A stretch of DNA of 64,000 nucleotides, taken from NCBI GenBank assembly GCA_910584075.1, contig CAJTZI010000005.1, positions 1 through 64,000 on the forward strand, written 5' to 3'. Positions 37,505 to 45,958 of this stretch are shown piece after piece (within the stretch, counting starts at the first letter, position 1; the number at the start of each line of letters is the position of its first letter). This DNA is from an uncultured Oscillibacter sp. (GTDB lineage Bacteria > Bacillota > Clostridia > Oscillospirales > Oscillospiraceae). The notes under the pieces were generated by a model. The model was given only the letters and a program-made list of their open reading frames with translations. It was not told the DNA's origin and did no database searches. Made by a program: the position numbers and the translations under genes.

Positions 37505-38629
37505 TCAGGCGAGAATCTCCCTCACGGCGGACACCAGGCTGGACACCTCCTCCGGTGTGTTAAAGTCAGAAAAGCTGAGTCGGACGGTGCCGCTGCCCAG
37601 TGTCCCGGCAGAGCGGTGGGCCAAGGGTGCGCAGTGGAGCCCTGCCCGTACGGCGATCCCTCGCTCCGCCAGGGCCTGCCCCAGGGCCTCCGTCTCCCAC
37701 CCCTCCGCTGTGAAGGACAGCACCCCCGCCTGGGCGTGGAGGCCCTGTTGGGCATACACCGTCACACCGGGCAGACCTCTCAGCTCCTCCGCCGCCATAT
37801 GGGCCAGCTGGCGCTCCCGGAGGCAGATTGCCTCCAGCCCTCTCCGGCGGACATACCGGACACCTGCCAGCAGTCCGGCAATGCCGGGCATATTGTGAGT
37901 GCCCGCCTCCAGGCGGTCCGGCAGGAACTCCGGCATCTCCTGCTGAATGGAGAGACTCCCGGTGCCACCCTCCAACAGCGTGCATGGGTTGACGCCCTCT
38001 CCGCACAACAGTACGCCGGTGCCCTGGGGCCCGTAAAGCCCCTTGTGCCCCGGCATGGCGATAAATGCGGCTCCCAGCTCCGTCAGATTCAGCGGCAGCA
38101 CACCGGCCGCCTGGGAGTCATCCACAATCAGCGGCACGCCCTGGGTCCTGCACACAGCCGCCACAGCCTCTACAGGCTGGATAAACCCGAAGACGTTGGA
38201 GACATGGCTGCAGATCACCGCATCCACCCCGCCGTCCACCAGCCCGGCAAAGGATTCCGATACCGCCTCCGGATAAAACAGCGGCGCCTCCGCAATCGTC
38301 ACATCCGCCTCCAGCGCCGCCAGGGGCCGGGTGACGGCGTTGTGCTCATATCCGGAGATCACCACCCGGCCGCCGGGAGACACAAGGGTTTTGACGGCGA
38401 TATTCAGTGCATGAGTTGCGTTCATGGTGAACACCACCTGCTCCGGGTTTTTCAGGCCGTACAGCTCCGCCAGCTCGCTCCGGCAGTCAAAGGCAGCATC
38501 AGCGGCCGCCATGGCGGCGGGATAGCCCCCCCGCCCCGGAGAGCTCATGGTGCGCAGGGCATCCACCATGGCTGTCTCCACGGCGGGCGGCTTTTGGAAG
38601 GTGGTGGCGGCGCTGTCGAGATAGATCAT
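37505..38629 (-). CDS. Class V cysteine desulfurase-type aminotransferase (copy 2)
   Basis: A 374-residue PLP enzyme of the same branch as copy 1 (29894-31039). It begins MIYLDSAATTFQKPPAVE, with PGHKGLYGPQGTG holding the PLP lysine, AGTHNMPGIAG, and RAGLHCAPLAHRSAGT holding the persulfide Cys. ATG 38629 follows GAGGTGGGGAG; the upstream frame extension belongs to the DUF3343 gene region. Its start overlaps the stop of the second DUF3343 gene by 4 bases. The two copies differ clearly in sequence, so this is not a recent duplication. Confidence 0.92.
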   Translation of the reverse strand: MIYLDSAATTFQKPPAVETAMVDALRTMSSPGRGGYPAAMAAADAAFDCRSELAELYGLKNPEQVVFTMNATHALNIAVKTLVSPGGRVVISGYEHNAVTRPLAALEADVTIAEAPLFYPEAVSESFAGLVDGGVDAVICSHVSNVFGFIQPVEAVAAVCRTQGVPLIVDDSQAAGVLPLNLTELGAAFIAMPGHKGLYGPQGTGVLLCGEGVNPCTLLEGGTGSLSIQQEMPEFLPDRLEAGTHNMPGIAGLLAGVRYVRRRGLEAICLRERQLAHMAAEELRGLPGVTVYAQQGLHAQAGVLSFTAEGWETEALGQALAERGIAVRAGLHCAPLAHRSAGTLGSGTVRLSFSDFNTPEEVSSLVSAVREILA

Positions 38630-38877
38630 CTCCCCACCTCCTGGTACAATCCCCGTTGGTACAAAAATATTTGAACAGGGTCCAGCGATTCCCTGTGAAG
38701 GGCCGTCAATGCGCCGGTCAGGTCGCTGACCGCTACGCGCACGGCGTAGGCGCAGCCTCTGTCTGTCAGATCCCGGGGGGCGCGGAAAATCTGGCATCGG
38801 ACGCCCACCCGGGCCAGCGCCCGCTGCATTCGCTGCGCGTAGGTAACAGACCGTGCGATAATCAGATAGTGATCCAC
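38626..38877 (-). CDS. DUF3343 family protein (copy 2)
   Basis: An 83-residue protein: HYLIIARSVTYAQRMQRALARVGVRCQIFRAPRDLTDRGCAYAVRVA. The pattern of a beta strand, a TYAQRMQRALA helix and RAPRDLTDRGCAYAVRV is the DUF3343 fold, with a single Cys (GCAYA) where copy 1 has CGMCW. I chose GTG 38877, 7 bases after GGAGG; GTG 38883 lies directly on the box. It is coupled to cysteine desulfurase copy 2 and should receive sulfur or selenium from it or present a substrate to it. Confidence 0.82.
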   Translation of the reverse strand: MDHYLIIARSVTYAQRMQRALARVGVRCQIFRAPRDLTDRGCAYAVRVAVSDLTGALTALHRESLDPVQIFLYQRGLYQEVGR

Positions 38878-38930
38878 AGGCACTCCTCCTCTCTACCCAT
38901 TCTATGGACGGGGCAGAGAAAGGTGCGGCA

Positions 38931-38960
38931 AAAGGGACTCCGCCGCAGCGGAGTCCCTTT
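38931..38960. terminator. Terminator of the carD-ispD-ispF operon
   Basis: A perfect 13-bp stem (AAAGGGACTCCGC and its complement) with a CGCA loop. A-rich and T-rich flanks allow action on both strands. Confidence 0.88.
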
Positions 38961-39101
38961 TGCTCATTTCATATCAATCAGCCTTTGCCGCCAACCGTCT
39001 CTCAGATCCGCGGACCGAACAAGCTCTGTCCCAAACGAGGCAATCCGGCACCGCATATGGAAAACCTGATAACCGGCAGGGTCAAAAGCAGCGGCGCTCC
39101 T

Positions 39102-39587
39102 TCATCTCAGTCTCTCCAGAAGCACCACAGCGTGGGCCGCCATGCCGGAGCCGTCCCCAGTGAAACCCAGTCCCTCCTCGGTGGTGGCCTTCACATTGAC
39201 CCGCTCCGACTCAATCCCCAGGGCCATGGCGATGTTTTCCGCCATCCGCGCCTTATGGGGGGCGATCTTCGGCGCCTGGGCCAAGAGCGCAGCGTCGATG
39301 TTCACCACAGAGAAGCCCCGCTCCGCCAGCAGCCGTCCCACCTCTGCCAGCAGCTTGAGACTGGAGATCCCGGCATAGGCCGGGTCCGTGTCCGGAAAGA
39401 GCTTTCCGATGTCCCCCAGGCAGGAGGCTCCCGTAAGGGCGTCCATGACGGCGTGTACCAGCACGTCGGCGTCGGAGTGACCCAGGAGCCCCCGCTCCCA
39501 GGGGATCTCCACACCGCCCAAGATCAGCTTCCGTCCCTCTGTCAGCCGGTGGACGTCATACCCATGGCCAATACGCAGGTTCGTCAT
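39102..39587 (-). CDS. ispF: 2-C-methyl-D-erythritol 2,4-cyclodiphosphate synthase
   Basis: Fifth step of the MEP isoprenoid pathway. The 161-residue protein has the metal ligands in GYDVHR (Asp10, His12) and LGHSDADVLVHAVMDAL (His44), and the C-terminal ATTEEGLGFTGDGSGMAAHAV stretch. Length is usual for the trimeric enzyme. Its start overlaps the ispD stop (ATGA), so the two MEP enzymes are translationally coupled. IspH of the same pathway is encoded at 42664. Confidence 0.97.
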   Translation of the reverse strand: MTNLRIGHGYDVHRLTEGRKLILGGVEIPWERGLLGHSDADVLVHAVMDALTGASCLGDIGKLFPDTDPAYAGISSLKLLAEVGRLLAERGFSVVNIDAALLAQAPKIAPHKARMAENIAMALGIESERVNVKATTEEGLGFTGDGSGMAAHAVVLLERLR

Positions 39588-40315
39588 CGTCCTTCCTCCC
39601 GGGCCCGCAGAATGGCCTCCGCCAGAATCAGATCCACCGGGGTGGTGATCTTCAAATTTTCCTCCTCACCCTCCACCAGGAATACCACCTTACCCAGCCG
39701 CTCCACAGCGGAGCAGTCGTCGGTGACTGGTGCGCCGCTCTCCAGCGCCGACTGGAGCGCCACCTTCAAAAGGCTGGCCTCAAACACCTGGGGGGTCTGA
39801 ACCGCACGCAGAACGTCCCGTTCCAGCGTCTCCGCCACAGAGCCGTCAGCCCGGACCGTCTTGACGGTGTCCTTCACCGCCACGGCAGGGGCCGCCGCGC
39901 CGCAGCGGGCGGCAGCACTGACCACATGGCCGATCAGCTCCGGCGTCACCAGGGGGCGGGCGCCGTCCTGCACCGCCAGCAGCGACGCCTCCGGCGAGGC
40001 CTCCAGGGCCGCCAGCAGTACGGAGTGGACGCGGCTCTCGCCGCCCCGGACCACCTTGGCGCACTTGGTAATCCCATATGTATGACACAGCCGGGAGATC
40101 TCCACCAGGTCCTCCTCCCGGGCGGCCACCACGATCTCATCCACCTCCTCCGCCAATTGGAGCGAGGTCAGCGTCCGCACCAGCACCGGCACGCCCTCCA
40201 GAGGCTCCAGCAGCTTGTTCACACCATCCATGCGGCTGGAGGAGCCGGCGGCGGCCACCAAAGCGGTACAGTACGGACGGTTTGCGCCTTTGATTCTGCG
40301 CAGAAAAGAAAACAT
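39584..40315 (-). CDS. ispD: 2-C-methyl-D-erythritol 4-phosphate cytidylyltransferase
   Basis: Third step of the MEP pathway, joining CTP to methylerythritol phosphate. The 243-residue protein has the nucleotide loop ALVAAAGSSSRM and later VQDGARPLVTPELI and DDCSAVERLG. It carries about 15 extra basic residues before the usual start (MFSFLRRIKGANRPYC). I chose ATG 40315 behind GGGAGG; the longer frame has no box. It lies 48 bases after carD in one operon with ispF. Confidence 0.95.
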   Translation of the reverse strand: MFSFLRRIKGANRPYCTALVAAAGSSSRMDGVNKLLEPLEGVPVLVRTLTSLQLAEEVDEIVVAAREEDLVEISRLCHTYGITKCAKVVRGGESRVHSVLLAALEASPEASLLAVQDGARPLVTPELIGHVVSAAARCGAAAPAVAVKDTVKTVRADGSVAETLERDVLRAVQTPQVFEASLLKVALQSALESGAPVTDDCSAVERLGKVVFLVEGEEENLKITTPVDLILAEAILRAREEGR

Positions 40316-40363
40316 ATCGGCCTCCCTGCGCCTTTTCAGCGCTCTCAAAAACTGAATACAGGT

Positions 40364-40855
40364 TCAGACGGCGGCCTCCTGGGTCATGGCACGATCCAGA
40401 CGGCTCTCCACATTTTCGTAGTCCGCCTGCTCCGTCAAAACGATCTCGGAAATCAAAATCCGCTTTGCGGTCTGGAGCATCTTCCGCTCCCCGGTAGACA
40501 GGCCCCGCCGGGTGTCCCGGATCATCAGACCCTTGATTACCCGGGATACCTCCCGCAGATCCCCGCTTTTCAGCCGCTGCAGATTCTCTTGGTACCGCTT
40601 GTTCCAATTGGCGCTGCTCTCCACCTCCAGTAAGGGGATTCCGGCAATCAGCGCCTCCGCCTCCTCCGGTGTGATGATGGTACGAAGGCCGATGGTCTCG
40701 CTGTTGGCCACCGGGATCTTCAGCAGGAGCCCGCCGACAGGCATTTTGAAGACATAATACTCCTGTGTGCTTCCCGCGACCTTCTCCTGAACAATGGCGT
40801 CTATGACGCCGGCCCCGTGCATTGGGTGCGCGACGAGATCCCCGATCCTGAACAT
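40364..40855 (-). CDS. CarD-family RNA polymerase-binding regulator
   Basis: A 163-residue protein of the CarD/CdnL/TRCF-interacting type. The N-terminal domain (FRIGDLVAHPMHGAGVIDAI) binds the polymerase beta subunit, and the helical C-terminal half (about 85-155) contacts DNA at the -10 upstream edge. It stabilises open complexes at many promoters, often ribosomal ones. It is the first gene before ispD-ispF, a usual clostridial order, with a strong promoter in front. Confidence 0.93.
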   Translation of the reverse strand: MFRIGDLVAHPMHGAGVIDAIVQEKVAGSTQEYYVFKMPVGGLLLKIPVANSETIGLRTIITPEEAEALIAGIPLLEVESSANWNKRYQENLQRLKSGDLREVSRVIKGLMIRDTRRGLSTGERKMLQTAKRILISEIVLTEQADYENVESRLDRAMTQEAAV

Positions 40856-40945
40856 GGCAAACCCCTCCCCTTTTTCATCGGTTCATTGTGGTGCCCGGTA
40901 TTCGCTGATACGCCATTTCCTATATTTTTCCTATGTAATATCTTT

Positions 40946-40974
40946 ATTATATCCTTTTTTCCTCATTTTTACAA
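40946..40974 (-). promoter_or_regulatory. Promoter of carD-ispD-ispF
   Basis: Minus-strand TTGTAA (40974-40969), 17 bases, TATAAT (40951-40946), followed by a leader of about 85 bases. Confidence 0.85.
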
Positions 40975-41020
40975 GCACTTTTCTAAAAAAATTACAGATA
41001 TTTTTCCAGGAATAATGCAA

Positions 41021-41055
41021 AAAATGGCGGACTGCCCAAGGCTGTCCGCCATTTT
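41021..41055 (-). terminator. Terminator of the CoA-transferase gene
   Basis: AAAATGGCGGAC pairs with GTCCGCCATTTT over an 11-base loop; on the minus strand a T-rich stretch follows, 11 bases after the gene end. Confidence 0.85.
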
Positions 41056-41065
41056 GGATCGTTGC

Positions 41066-42412
41066 TTACCGCTTGTTGGAGCGGCGCCAGATGTGCATCT
41101 TCTCCGCCTCGGCAATGAGCTCCTCCCGGAACTGGGGATGGGCGATGCCGATGATGCCCTCGGCCCGCTCCCAGGTGGACTTGCCCTTGACGTTGACCTT
41201 ACCGTACTCCGTCACCAGGTAGTGGAGGTTTGTGCGGGTAGCGGTCACAACGGAGCCCTCCAGCAGCGTCGGCCGGATGCGGGACTTCAGCTGTCCGCTC
41301 TTTTTGTCCATGTAGGAGGAGGAGCAGCAGATAAAGCTCTTGCCGCCCTTGGCCAGGTATGCGCCCATGACAAAGTCCTGCTGGCCGCCGGCGCCGGAGA
41401 TATGGCGGGTGCCGGAGGACTCGGAGGACACCTGGCCGAAGAGATCAATGTCTACCGCGCCGTTGATGGAGATGAAGTTCTCAATCTGGGATACCCGGGC
41501 GATGTCGTTGACATAGCTCACCGGCGCGGCCATGCACTCCGGGTTGTTGTCCAGGAAATCATACAGCTTCTGCGAGCCCGCGGCAAATGCATAGGTCTGG
41601 CGGCCCCGGTCAAAGGGCTTGCGCATACCGGTGATGCGCCCCGCCTCGGACATATCCACAAAGGCGTCCACATACATCTCCGTATGTACACCCAAATCCC
41701 GCAGGTCGGACTCCGCCACCATCTTGCCAATGGCGTTGGGCATTGCGCCGATGCCCAGCTGGAGGCAGGCGCCGTTGGGGATCTCCGGCACAACCAGACG
41801 GGCCACCGCCAGATCCACCTCCGAGGCGGCTCCGCCGCCGCCAAGGACATCCACAGGGGGATTCTCCCCCTGTACGATCATATCCACATCGCTGATATGG
41901 ATACAGTTGTCAAATCCACCAAGACACACAGGCATGTTTTTGTTGACTTCCACAATAATGGTCTTGGCACATTCGCAGACGGCCTTCAGGTGGGAACCGC
42001 CGGGGCCAAAGTTGAACCAGCCGTGCTCATCCATCGGCGCAACCTGAAACATCGCCACATCCAGGGACTGGATACAGTTGGTATAGTATCCCGGCAGCTC
42101 AGAATAGCGCAGGGGAATGTAAAAGGCGAAGCCCGCGCTGACAGCCTTGCGCTCAATGCCGCCCATGTGCCAGGAGTTCCAGGTGAAATGGCCGGCGGCG
42201 TCGGGCACATCAAAAATCGCCGGCTGGTGGGTCAGAATGCCGCCCCGGATCTTCACATCCGTCAACTCCTCCATCCGCTGTGCCAGGGCCTTGTCCAGCG
42301 CGACGGGAGAACAGACGCTCCACCCGTAGTCCAGCCAGTCGCCGGATTTGACCACCTTGACCGCCTCGCCGGCGGCGGTCAGCTTCTGCTTATACTCGTC
42401 CTGATAGTTCAT
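41066..42412 (-). CDS. Acetyl-CoA hydrolase/transferase family, butyryl-CoA:acetate CoA-transferase-like
   Basis: Moves CoA between acyl-CoA and a free acid, typically the last step of butyrate formation in gut Firmicutes. The 448-residue protein has SWHMGGIERKA, the catalytic Glu245 in GVHTEM, and GQVSSESSGTRHISGAGGQQDF, all typical of class I CoA-transferases of this subgroup. ATG 42412 follows CAGGAGG; the longer frame to 42556 reads through the leader. 4-hydroxybutyrate or propionate could be alternative substrates. It stands alone with its own promoter and terminator. Confidence 0.9.
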   Translation of the reverse strand: MNYQDEYKQKLTAAGEAVKVVKSGDWLDYGWSVCSPVALDKALAQRMEELTDVKIRGGILTHQPAIFDVPDAAGHFTWNSWHMGGIERKAVSAGFAFYIPLRYSELPGYYTNCIQSLDVAMFQVAPMDEHGWFNFGPGGSHLKAVCECAKTIIVEVNKNMPVCLGGFDNCIHISDVDMIVQGENPPVDVLGGGGAASEVDLAVARLVVPEIPNGACLQLGIGAMPNAIGKMVAESDLRDLGVHTEMYVDAFVDMSEAGRITGMRKPFDRGRQTYAFAAGSQKLYDFLDNNPECMAAPVSYVNDIARVSQIENFISINGAVDIDLFGQVSSESSGTRHISGAGGQQDFVMGAYLAKGGKSFICCSSSYMDKKSGQLKSRIRPTLLEGSVVTATRTNLHYLVTEYGKVNVKGKSTWERAEGIIGIAHPQFREELIAEAEKMHIWRRSNKR

Positions 42413-42564
42413 CGTTGTTCCTCCTGTATTCCCGTTTATATAACCAAGCGGACAAAAGGTCGCCGCGGCGCGGCCCCGCTCAGATTCCGGACATCCCCTT
42501 ACTCCGGTCAAACCTCCCTTGAAAAGCTGGCCATCCCGGATTGTCACACTTTTCACAAGATAGC

Positions 42565-42593
42565 ATTATACCATAGGATCGCCGTGATTGCAA
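42565..42593 (-). promoter_or_regulatory. Promoter of the CoA-transferase gene
   Basis: Minus-strand TTGCAA (42593-42588), 17 bases, TATAAT (42570-42565). The leader is about 150 bases, GC-rich near 42450-42480, without a fold I can name. Confidence 0.8.
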
Positions 42594-42621
42594 CGAAAAT
42601 GTCAAAAAAATCACAATTTTT

Positions 42622-42650
42622 CAAAAAGAGAAACGGGCCAAAGGCCCGCC
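42622..42650 (-). terminator. Terminator of the ispH/S1 operon
   Basis: Short GC stem CGGGCC-AAA-GGCCCG (42634-42648), then TTTCTCTTTTTG on the minus strand. Confidence 0.75.
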
Positions 42651-42663
42651 CTCTCTACGCGGC

Positions 42664-44634
42664 TTATTCCTCGGTCTCCAGAACCCCGGCATCCTCCTCC
42701 GGCTCGCCGGCGGGCGCCAGCAGGGCGCGGATGGACAGGGAAATCTTCTGCTTTTCCTCGTCGATGGCCGTGATCTTTACATCCACAGTCTGATTCTCAG
42801 ACAGCACGTCCTCGGGCTTGTCAATACGGCGGTCCGCGATCTGGGAGATGTGGATGAGGCCGTCCACGCCGGGCACCACCTCGGCAAAGGCACCGAAGGT
42901 CATCAGCTTGACGATGCGGACGGTGGCCACATCGCCCACGGCGTACTTGTCCATGAACACCTGCCAGGGATTGACGTTGTGGTCCTTCACGCCCAGGGAG
43001 ATCTTCCGCTTCTCGGCGTCGAAGGAGATGACATACACCTCCATGGGATCGCCCACCTTGCACACCTCGGCGGGGGTCTTGATCCGGCTCCAGCTCAGCT
43101 CGGAGATATGTACCATACCGTCCACGCCGCCGATGTCCACAAATACGCCGTAGCTGGTCATGGACTTCACGGTGCCGGAGTAGCGCTTACCCACCTCGAT
43201 GTTGGCCCACACCTCTTCCTGGGCGGCCTTGCGGGCCTCGTCGGTGACGGCCCGGATGGAGCCCACCACACGGCGGCGGGCGCGGTTGACCTCGGTGACG
43301 CGCAGCTGCACCTTCTGCTTGACCATGGCGCTCAGATCCGCGCCGCGGGGCTGGCCGCTCTGGGAGGCGGGGACAAACACCCGCACGCCCTTGACGGAGA
43401 CCACGATGCCGCCCTTGTTCTCCTCGGTGACAGTGCCCTCCAGCACGGTCTTCTCCTCAACAGCGGTCTCGATGTTCTCCCACACCTTGACGGCGTCCAG
43501 GCGCTTCTTGCTCAGCTCGGCGTAGCCCTCCACATCGTTGACGCGGACGATGTAGGTCTCGATCTCGTCGCCTACCTTGACAATGTCCTCGGGCTTGGCA
43601 CTGGGGTCGTCGCTCAGTTCACTGAACTTGATGTAGGCGGCCTGCTTGGCGCCCACATCCACCTGCACCTCAGTCGGCGTGATCGCCGTGACAATGCCGG
43701 TTACTTTCTCTCCTGTATTTAAAGTTTTGAAAGACTGATTCAGTAATTCCTCGAAGGACTCCTCTTTGCCCTCGGCCGCTTTGATTTCTTCGCTCATCGT
43801 TGCATATACCTCCTTAATAATGCCCGCTGGCGTGGAGGCTCCGGCCGTAAGGCCCGCAACAGAACAACCATCGAAAAAATCCGGCGAGAGCTCGTCCGCC
43901 CCCTCAATCTGGAGGACGCGGGGACATCTCTCTTTGCAAATTTCTGTCAAATGTTTGGTGTTGGCGCTTTTACGGTCTCCCACCACGACCATCACGTCGG
44001 CCCGGGCGGCGATTTCCACCGCCTCGGACTGGCGCTTGTGCGTAGCATTGCATATTGTATCAAATATTTTCGCGTTTGTACACTCTTTTTTTATGATTTT
44101 CCAAGAAGTTTCAAAAAGTTCACGAATACAGGTGGTCTGGGCCGCCACCGTCAAGGGGAGCTCCCGGTTTTCCGGGGCGCTGTCCAGCCACCGGCGGACA
44201 GCCTCCGGCCCGTCGAACACCAGAGGTTCCCGGCACCAGCTGGCCACGCCCGTCACCTCCGGGTGGCCGGGATCACCGATGATCACCGCCCGGCGGCCCT
44301 CCTTCTCGGCCTGGGCCACCAGCCGCTGGATCCGCACCACGTTGGGGCATGTGGCGTTGATGCAGAGGACTCCCCGGGCCTCCAGAGCCTCCAGCACGCC
44401 CTTCCGCTCTCCGTGGGACCGGATCACCACCGTTTCCCCGGGGCCCAGGGAAGACGGATCCGCCGTCTTCCGGACGCCCCTTCGGGCCAGGTCCTCCACC
44501 ACATAGGTGTTGTGGATCAGATCCCCCAGCATCCAGCAGCCGCCGGTGTCAGCGACGGTCTTCTCCGCCAGCTCCACCGCCCGTCGCACACCGTAGCAGA
44601 ATCCGGCGCTCCGCGCCAGCAGGACCTCCTTCAC
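42664..44634 (-). CDS. ispH: Fusion of IspH (HMBPP reductase) and ribosomal protein S1
   Basis: A 656-residue fusion. Residues 1-285 are IspH, the [4Fe-4S] enzyme making IPP and DMAPP in the last MEP step, with cluster ligands Cys13 (GFCYG), Cys96 (NATCPN) and Cys195 (TICNATHKRQ). Residues about 300-640 are S1-like, with four RNA-binding S1 domains, the last two best conserved (GVDGMVHISELSW and GVDGLIHISQI). This fusion is known in Clostridia and is a lineage mark. The S1 part has an acidic tail. The start overlaps the plsC stop (ATGA). Confidence 0.96.
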   Translation of the reverse strand: MKEVLLARSAGFCYGVRRAVELAEKTVADTGGCWMLGDLIHNTYVVEDLARRGVRKTADPSSLGPGETVVIRSHGERKGVLEALEARGVLCINATCPNVVRIQRLVAQAEKEGRRAVIIGDPGHPEVTGVASWCREPLVFDGPEAVRRWLDSAPENRELPLTVAAQTTCIRELFETSWKIIKKECTNAKIFDTICNATHKRQSEAVEIAARADVMVVVGDRKSANTKHLTEICKERCPRVLQIEGADELSPDFFDGCSVAGLTAGASTPAGIIKEVYATMSEEIKAAEGKEESFEELLNQSFKTLNTGEKVTGIVTAITPTEVQVDVGAKQAAYIKFSELSDDPSAKPEDIVKVGDEIETYIVRVNDVEGYAELSKKRLDAVKVWENIETAVEEKTVLEGTVTEENKGGIVVSVKGVRVFVPASQSGQPRGADLSAMVKQKVQLRVTEVNRARRRVVGSIRAVTDEARKAAQEEVWANIEVGKRYSGTVKSMTSYGVFVDIGGVDGMVHISELSWSRIKTPAEVCKVGDPMEVYVISFDAEKRKISLGVKDHNVNPWQVFMDKYAVGDVATVRIVKLMTFGAFAEVVPGVDGLIHISQIADRRIDKPEDVLSENQTVDVKITAIDEEKQKISLSIRALLAPAGEPEEDAGVLETEE

Positions 44635-45266
44635 AGCGGCCTCCCCCCCACGGCCTGACCGCCCAGGGCGTAGGCCGCCGCCAGAACCTCATCCGCGATT
44701 TTCTGCATCTCCTCCGACGTGCCCCGCCGCCCGGTATAATGGGGCTCATAGGGCTCGCCGAAGATGATGCGGGTGCGGTGGAACAGCTTCTTCTCCCCGT
44801 CCACAAACACGGGCACCAGCGCCGCGCCGGTCCGTACGCCGATCATGGCCACCCCCGCCTTGGCGTGGGCCGGCAGTCCGTCTATGTACCCCACGCCGTT
44901 CCGGACCACAGTCCCCTCCGGGAAGATCAGCAGATTATCGCCGTCCTTGATGGCCTGCATGGCGGTACGCACGGTGTTGATGTCGTTGTTTCCCCGGCTG
45001 ACCGGAAAGGCCCCCACCTTCCGCAGCAGCCATCCCAGCAGCGGGTTTTGAAACAGTTCCTCCTTGGCCATGATGTGGAGGCGGTAGTTTTTGGGCAGCT
45101 TCAGCGCCACCAGAATGGGGTCCCAGTTGCTGGCGTGGTTGGGACACAGCAGAACGCCGTTTTGGGGCAGCCGCTCCATGCCCTCTACGGAGACCGGGTG
45201 CAGAATGTCCGCCACCAGGCCAACTACATAATAAATGAAGACAAATAAACGGTTGAATGGCCTCAT
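44631..45266 (-). CDS. plsC: 1-acyl-sn-glycerol-3-phosphate acyltransferase
   Basis: Adds the second acyl chain to make phosphatidic acid at the membrane. The 211-residue protein has the catalytic HX4D motif in CPNHASNWDP and the PEGT motif in LLIFPEGTVVRNG. An N-terminal hydrophobic stretch (LFVFIYYVVGLVADIL) anchors it. It overlaps cmk and ispH/S1 by 4 bases on each side. PlsY, making its substrate, is encoded at 50546. Confidence 0.95.
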   Translation of the reverse strand: MRPFNRLFVFIYYVVGLVADILHPVSVEGMERLPQNGVLLCPNHASNWDPILVALKLPKNYRLHIMAKEELFQNPLLGWLLRKVGAFPVSRGNNDINTVRTAMQAIKDGDNLLIFPEGTVVRNGVGYIDGLPAHAKAGVAMIGVRTGAALVPVFVDGEKKLFHRTRIIFGEPYEPHYTGRRGTSEEMQKIADEVLAAAYALGGQAVGGRPL

Positions 45267-45943
45267 GCGCCGCCCGTCCTTTCCCGGATGATTGCCAGCA
45301 GCGCCGCTTCACTCTCCTGAAAATCCAGCGCCGTGGTGTCCAGCAGCACGGCGTCATCCGCCTGACGCAGGGGCGCGACGGAACGGTTGGTATCGCTTCT
45401 GTCCCGCTCCCCGATCTCTCTCAGGACCTCCTGGTAGGGCTGGGGAGTCCCCCGCTGCTCCAGCTCCAGACAGCGGCGGCGGGCCCGTGCCTCCGGCGAA
45501 GCGGTCAGGAAGATCTTCACCTCCGCGTCCGGCAGCACCACGGTGCCGATGTCCCGCCCGTCCATGATGACGCTGTGCTCCCGGGCCAGCTTTCGCTGCA
45601 TCTCCAGCAGGAAAGCCCGCACGCCCGGATGCGCGGAGACAGCGGATGCACACAGGGAGATCTCCGGCAGGCGGATGGCCTCCGTCACATCCTCTCCGTT
45701 CAGCAGCATGTGCTGCAGCCCGTCCTCCCCATAGGCCATCTCCACAGTGACCTCCGGCAGAGCGGCTGCAACGGCCTCCCCGTCTTTCAGATCTAAGCCG
45801 CGGCCGCGGGCATAATAGCCGACCGTGCGGTAGATGGCCCCGGTATCCACATACAGGTAGCCCAGTTTTCCGGCAATTGCTCTGGCCAACGTGCTCTTTC
45901 CGGCGCCGGAGGGCCCATCAATGGCAATGCGGATGGTGTTCAT
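45263..45943 (-). CDS. cmk: Cytidylate kinase
   Basis: Phosphorylates CMP and dCMP with ATP. The 226-residue protein has the P-loop IAIDGPSGAGKST (7-19), YVDTGAIYRTVGYY for CMP binding and the lid region SPEARARRRCLELEQRG; MDGRDIGTVVLPDA is a further family mark. The usual Firmicutes order cmk-plsC-ispH-rpsA is kept. It starts 15 bases after the FAD oxidoreductase gene. Confidence 0.97.
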   Translation of the reverse strand: MNTIRIAIDGPSGAGKSTLARAIAGKLGYLYVDTGAIYRTVGYYARGRGLDLKDGEAVAAALPEVTVEMAYGEDGLQHMLLNGEDVTEAIRLPEISLCASAVSAHPGVRAFLLEMQRKLAREHSVIMDGRDIGTVVLPDAEVKIFLTASPEARARRRCLELEQRGTPQPYQEVLREIGERDRSDTNRSVAPLRQADDAVLLDTTALDFQESEAALLAIIRERTGGA

Positions 45944-45958
45944 CTCTCTTCTCCCCTG

